A stretch of DNA of 53,258 bases from Pseudobdellovibrionaceae bacterium (lineage in GTDB: Bacteria; Bdellovibrionota; Bdellovibrionia; Bdellovibrionales; Bdellovibrionaceae). The notes under the pieces were generated by a model. That model saw only the letters and a program-made list of their open reading frames with translations. It did not search any database and was not told where the DNA came from. The position numbers and the translations under genes were made by a program. This document shows positions 1 through 8,177 of the stretch, in pieces. Every line of letters starts with the position of its first letter. Position 1 is the first letter of the stretch. Location: the NCBI GenBank assembly GCA_013359135.1, contig JABWCN010000030.1:1-53258 (forward strand), given 5' to 3'.

Positions 1-3
1 TTG

Positions 4-35
4 AAAAATCAGGAATAATTTTAACCTGATTTTTT
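4..35. terminator. Probable intrinsic terminator at left edge
   Basis: A 10-bp inverted repeat (4-13 pairing with 25-34) with an 11-base loop is flanked by an A-run on the left and a T-run on the right, so it could stop transcription from either side. The gene it serves would lie outside the window to the left. Confidence 0.5.
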
Positions 36-59
36 GACGAGTCAAAAAAGTTAAATCTA

Positions 60-136
60 GTTTTAAGCGGTCTTACGCCCGCTAAAGGATAGGTACGCTC
101 TTCGATCATAGTTACTTACTGGGCAAGTTAAAAAAC
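60..136 (+). pseudogene. Possible decayed 5' end of the serine recombinase
   Basis: The frame covering 60-131 reads ...PAKG-stop-VRSS..., with a TAG at 90-92 where serine recombinases have the tyrosine of the catalytic motif Y-x-R-x-S (Arg at 96-98, Ser at 99-104). It closes at TAA 129-131. The downstream recombinase frame is offset from it and has its own stop at 83-85. Rejoining the two would require one nonsense reversal and one frameshift between about 105 and 116. This is a reading of a short stretch and could be chance or sequencing error. Confidence 0.35.
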
Positions 137-1735
137 ATGGAAGGTCACTTTGGTGATATTGTAGCGGTCTATATTGATCGTGCGAAATCAGGGAAAGACA
201 CTAATCGCCCTGAGCTTCAAAAGTTACTTATGGCCATTCGTAAACATGAAACAAATCTCGTGATGGTCAGTGAGCTTTCAAGGATCTCAAGGTCCATTAA
301 AGATTTTTCTGAAATCTGGCAGTTAATGAAAGACAATGACTGTGGGTTTCAATCGCTCAGGGAAAATTTTGATACGACCACCGCCGCAGGTGAAATGGTT
401 CTATTTACGGTTGCAAATATCGCACAATTTGAAAGACGCCAAATTTCAGAAAGGGTCTCTGCAAATTTTCATGTAAGATCTCAGCGCGGACTTTTTAACG
501 GTGGTGCTATCCCTTTTGGTTACAAAAGAATTCAAGATAAGCCTGGATATTTAGAAATTGACGAAGAGTGGGCTCCATCTGTGCGAGCAGCCTTTAGGGC
601 TGTCATTTCAGAGGGAACACTTGCAGGCGCTGCAAAATGGCTGAATGTTCAAGGATTCAAAGTAAAGCCAGCGCGCGAAGGTGGCGGATTAAGAACGAGG
701 ATGGGCTTTTATACAGTTAGAAATCTCGGAGAGATTATCAGATCAAAGTTTTATATTGGAATAAAGGTCTATACTCAAAATGGCGAGAAAAAAGAAACCG
801 AAGCTGTATGGACTCCCATTGTGGAGCGTGATTTATTTGATCGCGCCAATGAGGTTTTGAATAAAAATCATCGCCGTCATAAGGAGACAATGACAGATCG
901 CTATCCTTACATGTTGTCAGGCCTTGTGTTTTGCAAAAAATGTGGTGATCGAATGGTTGGAAAATCAGCTCATGGAAATTCTGGAAAAGTTGGATATTAT
1001 GAACATGCCTCTAACACAGTACCAGGGGCTCATGTGCCAGAACTTCAAAGAACCTGCGAGCATGTCAGAGTTCAGGCAAAGCTTTTAGAACCTGCTCTTT
1101 GGAGTGAGATTCTTGGCCTATTCAATGAAGAAAAATTAGCCAGAGAATTGTTAACCCAAGCCAAGCGCGTTCATCAAATAAATCCAGGATCAAAAGAAGC
1201 TGAAAAATGTAATCACATTATTTTCAACGTCGATAGGCAGCTTGAGGTTATGGCAGAAAGACTTGCAACACTTCCAGAATCAATTTCGCCGACACCGATC
1301 TACAAACAAATGGAAAAACTAGAAGAGAAGAAAAAGGAAGCTCAAAACAAAATCACACAAATGCAATCAACGGGTTTTATCAAGGATGAACCTTGTGAAC
1401 TTCAAGATTTTCAAAAGTTTTTGAAGTCAGTCAGGGAGCTTTTGAAGAAAGAAGATAATCTAAAAGTTAGGATGAAGATCATTAGATTATTGGTTTATAA
1501 AATCCATATTATCCCAGACGGATTCGAGGCTCATTTCAAAGTTGGTGAATCTTATGTGAAGATATTTTTGATTAATTTTGGAAAAACAGAGAGACAAAAC
1601 GATCAAGGTGAAAATCAATTTACAGATTTACAAAAAAGAAACGCGTTACCTGAAATTTCTTCAGGTAACGCGTCGCAATTTTTTTGGCATTTCAGTTCGA
1701 ATACTTGTCAGAATGGTGCCCCGCGAGGGACTTGA
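137..1735 (+). CDS. Serine site-specific recombinase, N-terminally truncated
   Basis: Resembles resolvase/invertase-type recombinases, which cut and rejoin DNA through a serine. The protein starts inside the catalytic domain: residues 46-53 (ELSRISRS) match the helix carrying catalytic arginines, but the Y-x-R-x-S serine motif is absent from the frame. A Recombinase domain follows (about 115-250) and then a zinc ribbon: C-K-K-C near 265, with a later His and Cys replacing the usual second Cys pair. A coiled coil occupies about 360-460. The last 30 or so residues are encoded by a terminator hairpin and the 3' end of tRNA-Leu, so the natural C-terminus has probably been lost or extended. It is probably inactive, a remnant of an element integrated at the tRNA. 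An in-frame stop at 83-85 rules out an upstream start within the window. Confidence 0.8.
   Translation: MEGHFGDIVAVYIDRAKSGKDTNRPELQKLLMAIRKHETNLVMVSELSRISRSIKDFSEIWQLMKDNDCGFQSLRENFDTTTAAGEMVLFTVANIAQFERRQISERVSANFHVRSQRGLFNGGAIPFGYKRIQDKPGYLEIDEEWAPSVRAAFRAVISEGTLAGAAKWLNVQGFKVKPAREGGGLRTRMGFYTVRNLGEIIRSKFYIGIKVYTQNGEKKETEAVWTPIVERDLFDRANEVLNKNHRRHKETMTDRYPYMLSGLVFCKKCGDRMVGKSAHGNSGKVGYYEHASNTVPGAHVPELQRTCEHVRVQAKLLEPALWSEILGLFNEEKLARELLTQAKRVHQINPGSKEAEKCNHIIFNVDRQLEVMAERLATLPESISPTPIYKQMEKLEEKKKEAQNKITQMQSTGFIKDEPCELQDFQKFLKSVRELLKKEDNLKVRMKIIRLLVYKIHIIPDGFEAHFKVGESYVKIFLINFGKTERQNDQGENQFTDLQKRNALPEISSGNASQFFWHFSSNTCQNGAPRGT
1641..1685. terminator. Strong bidirectional terminator
   Basis: A perfect 14-bp inverted repeat (1641-1654 with 1660-1673, 5-base loop) is followed by a T-run at 1679-1685 on the plus strand. 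On the minus strand it is followed by a T-rich tract (the A-run at 1632-1640). On the minus strand it lies just past the tRNA-Leu 3' end and would terminate the gcvTH/tRNA transcript. It sits inside the open frame of the recombinase. Confidence 0.85.
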
Positions 1736-1798
1736 ACCCCCACGCCTTACGGCACTAGATCCTAAGTCTAGCGTGTCTGCCAATTTCACCAGCGGGGC
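1714..1798 (-). tRNA. tRNA-Leu (anticodon UAG)
   Basis: On the minus strand the 85-nt sequence begins GCCCCGC and ends GCGGGGC-A-CCA, a perfect 7-bp acceptor stem with encoded CCA. The anticodon stem CTAGA/TCTAG encloses the loop CTTAGGA, giving anticodon TAG (plus-strand positions 1762-1764), which reads CUA leucine codons. A long variable arm (TGCCGTAAGGCGT) marks a class II tRNA, and the T arm GGGGG-TTCAAGT-CCCTC is canonical. It lies 42 bases past the gcvH stop in the same direction and may be cotranscribed. Its 3' end is overlapped by the recombinase frame, as expected for an integration site. Confidence 0.97.
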
Positions 1799-1840
1799 TG
1801 CGGTATTTTTTAAAGGTACTAGAACCTTTTATACTTTTTT

Positions 1841-2230
1841 TTACTTATCTGCAATCAGTTTTTTATATTCAGGAGCTCTCATTAAATTAGCTAGTTCTTT
1901 TTCACTATCCATTTCAATTCGTACTAACCAACCATCATTCATAGGGTCATCATTAAGAGAAGCTGGGTCGTCAGTTAAAGAGGTATTTACTTCAATCACT
2001 GTTCCTGAAACAGGTGAGTATAAGTCACTCACAGCTTTAACGCTCTCAACAACTCCAAAAGATTGATTTTGGGAAACTTTCTGGCCCTCTTCAGGAAGTT
2101 CTACGTAAACCACTTCGCCGAGTTGGCTTTGCGCAAACTCAGTAATTCCCACGGTAACAATATTTTCATCAACTTGTGCCCACTCGTGTTCTTTAGTGTA
2201 GTAATAGTCTTCTGGAATTCTAAATGCCAT
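1841..2230 (-). CDS. gcvH: Glycine cleavage system H protein
   Basis: GcvH is the lipoyl carrier that shuttles the methylamine intermediate between P, T and L proteins of the cytoplasmic glycine cleavage complex. The 129-residue length is typical. The lipoylated lysine is Lys65 in the motif E-S-V-K-A-V-S-D-L, followed by the usual Y-S-P-V-S-G turn. It lies 69 bases downstream of gcvT in the same direction and very probably forms an operon with it. The P-protein gene is about 10 kb away (13165-16104), and no L-protein (lpd) is in the window. The start is preceded by a purine-rich GGGGAAG site. Confidence 0.97.
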   Translation of the reverse strand: MAFRIPEDYYYTKEHEWAQVDENIVTVGITEFAQSQLGEVVYVELPEEGQKVSQNQSFGVVESVKAVSDLYSPVSGTVIEVNTSLTDDPASLNDDPMNDGWLVRIEMDSEKELANLMRAPEYKKLIADK

Positions 2231-2299
2231 AACTTCCCCTAGTTTTTATTCAAACATGTATATGATGAAATCTATTTTTGGACAACAAACATTTTAAAT

Positions 2300-3406
2300 T
2301 TATTTTTTTACAAATGGTGTTGCTACAACTTCGGCTTTGACTTTTCTGCCTCTAATTTCAACAAAAAAATGATTGCCTATTTCACTATCAGCAATCTTGA
2401 GGTAACCAATACCAATAGGTTCATCAAGAGTCGGTGAGTGAGTGCCACTAGTGACGATACCAATGAGTTCGTCAGTAGCTGAGTAGAGCTGGTATCCTTG
2501 ACGTGGAATCCCTTTATCTTTCATTTTAAAACCAATAAGTCTGCGCGACATTCCTGAACCTTTTTTTGAGGTAATAATATCTTTAGCAATAAACTCTTTA
2601 CTTGTCGGTTTAACAACCCATCCTAGATCTGCCTCATAAGCATTAGAATGGTCATTAATTTCGTGACCGTAAAGCGAGTATTTCATCTCTGTCCTAAGCG
2701 TGTCACGGGCGCCAAGACCGATAGGTAAAACATGATAAGGTTTACCTTTTTCTAGCAATTCATTCCAAAGTGTAGAGGTCAAGGCTGTTGGAACAAAAAC
2801 TTCGGCCCCTTTTTCACCAGTATAACCGGTTGTTGCAACAATCACAGTTTCATTTTTGTATTTTATAAGTTTGAACTTAAATGTGCCAATGGTCGAAAAA
2901 TCATCGCTGAAGACATCTTTTAATAATGAAAAAGCTTTTGGACCTTGAATTGCGATTTGTCCCCATGAATCACTTTCATCCGAGATGTCAGCACCTTTAT
3001 TGTTGGCAAGCATCCAGGAAAAATCTTTATCTTTGTTAGCCGCATTTACACAGACTAGATAGTTTGCATTCTCTTCAATGCAGTAAACAATGATATCGTC
3101 AACAAGTCCACCCTCATGGTTCGGCAGTAAAGAATACTGTGCTTCTCCAGCCTTAAGTTTAGAGATATCGTTAGTTGTTAGCCACTGAAGACTTTCTAAG
3201 GCTTTAGGTCCTTTGAAGCGAATTTCACCCATATGTGAAACATCAAATAAACCAACATGAGTTCTTACGTTATGGTGTTCTTCTTTTAGTTGAGAGTATT
3301 GGATTGGCATTTCCCATCCAGCAAATTCAACCATTTTAGCATTTAGTTTAAGATGATCATTGAAAAGGGGAGTTCGCTTAATTAAAGTCGTGTTCTTTGA
3401 GTCCAT
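2300..3406 (-). CDS. gcvT: Glycine cleavage system T protein (aminomethyltransferase)
   Basis: GcvT takes the aminomethyl group from lipoyl-GcvH, passes the one-carbon unit to tetrahydrofolate and releases ammonia. The 368-residue length matches the family. Recognisable stretches are GWEMPIQY near residue 30, VGLFDVSHMGEI near 52, the TGYTGEKGAEVF folate/core region near 193, and the C-terminal barrel from about 285. It is the first gene of gcvT-gcvH. A sigma70-like promoter lies 31-59 bases upstream (3437-3465). The gene diverges from the large VWA lipoprotein. Confidence 0.97.
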   Translation of the reverse strand: MDSKNTTLIKRTPLFNDHLKLNAKMVEFAGWEMPIQYSQLKEEHHNVRTHVGLFDVSHMGEIRFKGPKALESLQWLTTNDISKLKAGEAQYSLLPNHEGGLVDDIIVYCIEENANYLVCVNAANKDKDFSWMLANNKGADISDESDSWGQIAIQGPKAFSLLKDVFSDDFSTIGTFKFKLIKYKNETVIVATTGYTGEKGAEVFVPTALTSTLWNELLEKGKPYHVLPIGLGARDTLRTEMKYSLYGHEINDHSNAYEADLGWVVKPTSKEFIAKDIITSKKGSGMSRRLIGFKMKDKGIPRQGYQLYSATDELIGIVTSGTHSPTLDEPIGIGYLKIADSEIGNHFFVEIRGRKVKAEVVATPFVKK

Positions 3407-3436
3407 TTTTTCTCTTTTCGCTTAACTTGTATACAC

Positions 3437-3465
3437 TAAATATTTTTTTATTAAAATTCTGTCAA
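3437..3465 (-). promoter_or_regulatory. Probable sigma70 promoter of gcvT-gcvH
   Basis: On the minus strand a consensus -35 TTGACA (plus positions 3460-3465) is separated by exactly 17 bases from a -10-like TATTTA (3437-3442), about 30 bases upstream of the gcvT start. No glycine-riboswitch-like element is visible between promoter and gene. Confidence 0.55.
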
Positions 3466-3579
3466 TCTAATTAACAACTGTTTTCTTGGATATCAAAATG
3501 AGTATTCCTTATTGAGAAACGATTATTAAATAGTACTAAAGTGTTAGCATTTAAGTATCGAAAAATAATCGGGGATAAA

Positions 3580-6500
3580 ATGAAATTAAAAAAGCAATTA
3601 ATAATATGGGTTTTTCTAAGTTTTACTTCCGTCTTGTTTTATCAGAACTGTGGTCAGCAAGGTCAAATATCACTAAAAGTCGATCCAGAGCAGACCGGTG
3701 GGGAAAAAGACGACATCTGTCAAGTCAATCCAACCCATCCAGTATGTACGAATATAGACCCAGTTGGAAAAATTGAAGAATATCGCTATATTGATGTTAG
3801 TCAGCCAGTTATACCTGATTTAAAAATATTTTTAATTTTAGATAACTCGGATTCTATGCGAGTAAGTCAGGTGAATCTTGTTAATAATATTGAAAAAATG
3901 TTTTCTGCAAATGGTGATGGCCTGAGAGATTACAATTCAGAAATATTTATCATCACAACAGCACAGTTAAATAATATTAGTAATCAGTTGGTTAAAACCT
4001 CGATTGATTTTAAAAATAATTACATAAAAGTTTTAGAAAAACTATATTACGTTGATAGTGCAAACTTTACTAGTCAACTGCTGTCATTTCTGCGTCCAAA
4101 TTTAAGTGGTTCTATCAAAACCAACGGATTGCTTGCTGGTGATATGATTGGATTTTATGCAAAATCTAAAAGAACCCCGTCTTCCATTGGGCCCATCTAT
4201 GATTCTTTTGAAAATACTTTCTATCCAGCTTATCTAACCCATCCTAACCAACCCTCAATTCTTTCAGTTAAGTTTACAAAAGGTGGTTCTATAGCCGAGC
4301 TGGTTGATAAGCTTAAAGAGCGAGTTGAACTTTTAAACCCAGATAGTCAATTGCTGTCTAAGTCAATTTTGTTAAGTGACAATAGTACAGTTGATAACGT
4401 TCCCTTGTCTGATGTTGTAGAAAAAGAAAGTGGTATGTGTGCTTTAGGTAGAGTTTTGAACGAGGCAAAAAATAATCCAGAAGGTTCCCTAATTAAAAAA
4501 GGAGAGTTAGCTACATTTATATTAGTTTCAGATGAGGAAGAGCATGATATTTCCGGCACAGAGTGTGTAAAGTCTTATAAATTTCAACAACCTTTGCCAG
4601 GAACACTTTATAGAGGTATTTGTGCTGATGATGAGGCCAGCACTTATTACGAAATTCCTGATAAACGTGATTGGAAATTAGAAGTTAAAAAGCCTTACAT
4701 AAAAAATATTCGTCAAGCTCAAGAACACATCAACAGCCAGATCAATAAGGTAGATGGTCAGTGTGCAGTTAACTTTAGGCAGTCTTATGCTAGGCTTAAA
4801 GTTTTAAAAAATACTCACAAAGTTAGATTCTCAAGAAAAATTTCTAACGCTGATGGCAGCACCTACATAAAATCTTGGTCACATGATTTGAATTTTAATA
4901 GAGTTAATAAAAAGTACACTTTTACATTTGATAGAAAATCGTTAAAACATAAAGTCAAATTTGATAGAACTTCAGTGAAGCATCAAGTCTCAGCTAATCG
5001 AAAATTAACCACTCCAGTGTACAGTGTTGCAATATCAAGAGATTTGATTTCAAAATATCAAAGTGTCAATTATGTCAGAAAAGTCATTTTGACGAAAGAA
5101 GGTAGCAAACAGGTTGAGGTTAGTAATAGTGGTACACTCAATATAAAAATTCCAGGAGTTAATATATCAGCAAGTGACTGTACAGCCTCGTGGTTGGCGG
5201 CAAGAGCAGAAATTAAAGCTCTTGAAGTTCCACTTTCTAGTAGCTCTGAAAGCTATTCTTATTCTGTTTCATCTTGCGCTATCGCAAATACAACAAAATT
5301 AGAGTCTTTTGCTCAGAATTACTCCGGTATTAAACCTTTAAATTGTGATGTGAATTTTGCGGAGTTAGTATTTCCTAAGTCGGTAATGCAATCTAATGAT
5401 GAATATAAGTATAGTAATATAACTTGTACACAGTTAGCCAACAATGTAGTGAGCTACAGTTTTAATTCTAACGATATTTCAGGAGAGGCTCCAACTGGTG
5501 CTAGTTGTAATGCGATTTATGCGGCAGCTAAAGACAGCTCTAAGCCAACTGTAAATACTTCTCTTGGGCAGGAGTTAACATATGAAAGTGTTGTTTGTGC
5601 GTCATCAAATTCGACCTCAAACAACGTCGAGCTAACTGGTTTTCCTGGGAATTGTTCACTGGTAGGAGATTTATTGTCTTATATAAAACTTAAGGACGGA
5701 AGTTTAGCCAATGTAAGTTACGCGAATACGAGTTGTGTAGATACAAATGTCACCTCTTTAGCACAAACAAGAACGGAACTTGGGACCTATAGTGGTTCAT
5801 CATGTGCTGATAGCATAAAATCTCTGGAAGGAAATTTGACTAATACAGTTTATGAAAACTGTTCGGTGGCTTTAGCAAATGTCACAGATTCTTATCAGAG
5901 TATCAAGGGTATTCCAGGGCAGTACACATACACGAATGATGCTAATTTGATAACTTATATCAGGGTGAAAGATGGAAACAAGTCTGTGGATAGCACAGAC
6001 TATAATTTAACATCTATTAATATCGTAGGTAGAGAAAAATATGTAAATATTCCGGTCTATGCTGATGATGTAGCTCAGTACTCGTTATCAATTGATGGAA
6101 AAATTCCAGCTGTTTGTGATTTAAACTACGCCTCGCTTAAGGACACAGCTAAGCCCAGCTTAGGCAGTGGTCAGTATCTAGTTTATTATGATGTGTCTTG
6201 TATCGCAAATGCTCAGACTAATTATCAATTGGCTCGTGGAGACCAGGTTATAAAATATGATGGATCCTATGGGAATTTATTACTGCCTTACGAGTCAAGT
6301 TTAGAGTCGGTGATCCGAGATTGTAACAGCACAGAGAAAAGTACTTTAATAAGTTCAGAAGCTAGTAAATCACCAGCACTGGTTATCGATGGAAATATTC
6401 TTGAGTTTTCATCTTGTAAAGTTTCAAATTCTGCCTTGTCAACAGCAACAACAGAATCTAATAATATTTTGAAGCTGATAAACGCTGATAGTAATGTTCT

Positions 6501-8106
6501 TGTTGGAACTAATAGTAGCGTTTGTTCTACAGCAATAACTTCCTATTGTGCGCCTGGTGCGACTAATAATCCCAATGGTTACTATGGATGTTTAAACAAT
6601 GCTGCTAGTTTTGTTCCTTACGTTGCATTTAAAGCAGAAAAAAGAAAATATGTTTTAAAGCCACCAATATTTTTATCTGATAAAAAGGAGTTACATTGGT
6701 TTGGGTTTGAGCCTATACAAATAACAACTATATCTGGAGCAACACAAACGATAAGTTTACTATCTTATTTTTGTGAAGATGTTGTAGGCGCTTGTGAATC
6801 GGATAGTATTGTTAATAAAATGAGTGTCGAAAATTACTTTAAACAAAAATATGCCAGTGGTGATGAAAATGTTTGGAGCTCAATTAAAAAAGTGTCATTT
6901 TCTGATCAAACTGTTTCTGATCCAAGTAGTTTAGCTATTGCTTGTTCTCCAGATACACTCATTGATTACAGTGGAAGTTCTGATGCTAGGAAAGACTATG
7001 ATATCTGTAATAACAAGTCAGTCAATGCATCCAAGTCTTTTGATATTGTCTACGACCTGAGTCTTTCAAATATTGTTGTCACAAAAAATATCAATGATGC
7101 TATTTCCTGCGATGAAGTTTGTACAACTGAAACTTGTAAAGCAAAGGATGGATCTCGAGAGTTGATACCTATAATTACTAATGACAATGGAGTTGCAAGA
7201 GCCTTAACAATGAAGGAATTTTATGGTGGTAATTGTAGTGTAAATCCAAACTATGTTGCAAGCACGCAAGTATCTAAAAGAAATTTAGCTAAGGTAAAAC
7301 TTGCAGATACACAACGAGATAATATTAAGTACGACAATGGTACTGATATTTGTAACTTAACTTGTAAGGATTCAGGACTTTGTAAGGCGGCTGCAAATAG
7401 TGTTGTTGATACATCAGGTATAACAATTAAAGAGTTTATTGCTAAAGTGAATGGAATTAGTGCCACGAATGTGACAGTTTGTAAGTCATCACGAGTACCA
7501 GAAATAGCAGTGGAGAACAAGTCTTCACAATCAGAAGTAGAAGTCGCTTGTACGAAGCCATCGGGAACTGTACTTGCGAGTAAGTACATAAAAAATAAAA
7601 ATATATCCTCTTATTTAGGTTCCCTATTACCTAATGGTCACAGTGAGTTTATTTTGGTGAAGGAAAACAGCAAGGATTTGAAGGATTACGCAACATCTTC
7701 TTTTGCATCGGTTATAGGAGATGGCTTTGTTTCGATGGCTACCTTTACATCTAAAGCTATTGACAATGGAAAAGTTGTTGGAGCTGATTATGATGATTTG
7801 GCAAGATCTGTGAATGGAATAGTAAAAGATGTAAAAGCATCAAGTGATGATTATGGAACAGCATTAAAATTTCTTGGTGAGAAGGTATCGTCTCAACTGA
7901 AAAGTAGTTTTCAGTTGACTGATGTAGATCCAAGTCAGCAAGTGACTAAAGTTTGGTACTCTTCATGGTTTACTAAAGGAAAATTTATACAATTAAGTCC
8001 GACAGACTTTAGTGCTAGTGGTCCAAGTATTGTCATTACAAACCCAGTAATTATTGAAAAGATGAAAAATGAAGCTGCGTTCAAGTTTTTCGTAGAGATT
8101 TTTTAA
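3580..8106 (+). CDS. Giant lipoprotein with VWA domain and Cys-containing repeats
   Basis: The preferred start is ATG 3580, after GGGGATAA, rather than GTG 3541. This gives 1508 residues beginning with a basic, hydrophobic signal and a lipobox-like Y-Q-N-C-G (Cys24), so a lipid-anchored envelope protein is likely. A von Willebrand A-like domain follows, with the metal-site motif D-N-S-D-S starting near residue 88 and a later SDEEEH segment near 320. The middle (about 520-950) holds loosely repeated units of roughly 70-100 residues, each with one or more Cys and segments like CDLNYASLKD, CNAIYAAAKD and CDVNFAELVF. Further Cys-rich sequence extends to the C-terminus. VWA domains usually bind protein ligands, so adhesion or envelope display is plausible. 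The exact role is unknown, and it stands alone in its own transcript. Confidence 0.8.
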   Translation: MKLKKQLIIWVFLSFTSVLFYQNCGQQGQISLKVDPEQTGGEKDDICQVNPTHPVCTNIDPVGKIEEYRYIDVSQPVIPDLKIFLILDNSDSMRVSQVNLVNNIEKMFSANGDGLRDYNSEIFIITTAQLNNISNQLVKTSIDFKNNYIKVLEKLYYVDSANFTSQLLSFLRPNLSGSIKTNGLLAGDMIGFYAKSKRTPSSIGPIYDSFENTFYPAYLTHPNQPSILSVKFTKGGSIAELVDKLKERVELLNPDSQLLSKSILLSDNSTVDNVPLSDVVEKESGMCALGRVLNEAKNNPEGSLIKKGELATFILVSDEEEHDISGTECVKSYKFQQPLPGTLYRGICADDEASTYYEIPDKRDWKLEVKKPYIKNIRQAQEHINSQINKVDGQCAVNFRQSYARLKVLKNTHKVRFSRKISNADGSTYIKSWSHDLNFNRVNKKYTFTFDRKSLKHKVKFDRTSVKHQVSANRKLTTPVYSVAISRDLISKYQSVNYVRKVILTKEGSKQVEVSNSGTLNIKIPGVNISASDCTASWLAARAEIKALEVPLSSSSESYSYSVSSCAIANTTKLESFAQNYSGIKPLNCDVNFAELVFPKSVMQSNDEYKYSNITCTQLANNVVSYSFNSNDISGEAPTGASCNAIYAAAKDSSKPTVNTSLGQELTYESVVCASSNSTSNNVELTGFPGNCSLVGDLLSYIKLKDGSLANVSYANTSCVDTNVTSLAQTRTELGTYSGSSCADSIKSLEGNLTNTVYENCSVALANVTDSYQSIKGIPGQYTYTNDANLITYIRVKDGNKSVDSTDYNLTSINIVGREKYVNIPVYADDVAQYSLSIDGKIPAVCDLNYASLKDTAKPSLGSGQYLVYYDVSCIANAQTNYQLARGDQVIKYDGSYGNLLLPYESSLESVIRDCNSTEKSTLISSEASKSPALVIDGNILEFSSCKVSNSALSTATTESNNILKLINADSNVLVGTNSSVCSTAITSYCAPGATNNPNGYYGCLNNAASFVPYVAFKAEKRKYVLKPPIFLSDKKELHWFGFEPIQITTISGATQTISLLSYFCEDVVGACESDSIVNKMSVENYFKQKYASGDENVWSSIKKVSFSDQTVSDPSSLAIACSPDTLIDYSGSSDARKDYDICNNKSVNASKSFDIVYDLSLSNIVVTKNINDAISCDEVCTTETCKAKDGSRELIPIITNDNGVARALTMKEFYGGNCSVNPNYVASTQVSKRNLAKVKLADTQRDNIKYDNGTDICNLTCKDSGLCKAAANSVVDTSGITIKEFIAKVNGISATNVTVCKSSRVPEIAVENKSSQSEVEVACTKPSGTVLASKYIKNKNISSYLGSLLPNGHSEFILVKENSKDLKDYATSSFASVIGDGFVSMATFTSKAIDNGKVVGADYDDLARSVNGIVKDVKASSDDYGTALKFLGEKVSSQLKSSFQLTDVDPSQQVTKVWYSSWFTKGKFIQLSPTDFSASGPSIVITNPVIIEKMKNEAAFKFFVEIF

Positions 8107-8132
8107 ATTTTTTGTTGTTGTAGACATCAAAA

Positions 8133-8160
8133 AAAAAAGCGACATAATTGTCGCTTTTTT
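8133..8160. terminator. Bidirectional terminator between convergent genes
   Basis: The stem GCGACA/TGTCGC (8139-8144 with 8149-8154, loop TAAT) extends through an A-run on the left and a T-run on the right. This is a typical shared terminator for the VWA lipoprotein (plus) and the subtilase (minus). Confidence 0.9.
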
Positions 8161-8177
8161 ACCAGTTAAGGAATGAA

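Noticed and set aside
1578-2066. Plus-strand open frame across the tRNA and gcvH
   Set aside because: It runs antisense through tRNA-Leu and the well-supported gcvH gene and has no recognisable domain.
3407-3579. Glycine riboswitch upstream of gcvT
   Set aside because: A plain -35/-10 promoter is present and the leader (about 30 bases) is too short to hold an aptamer.
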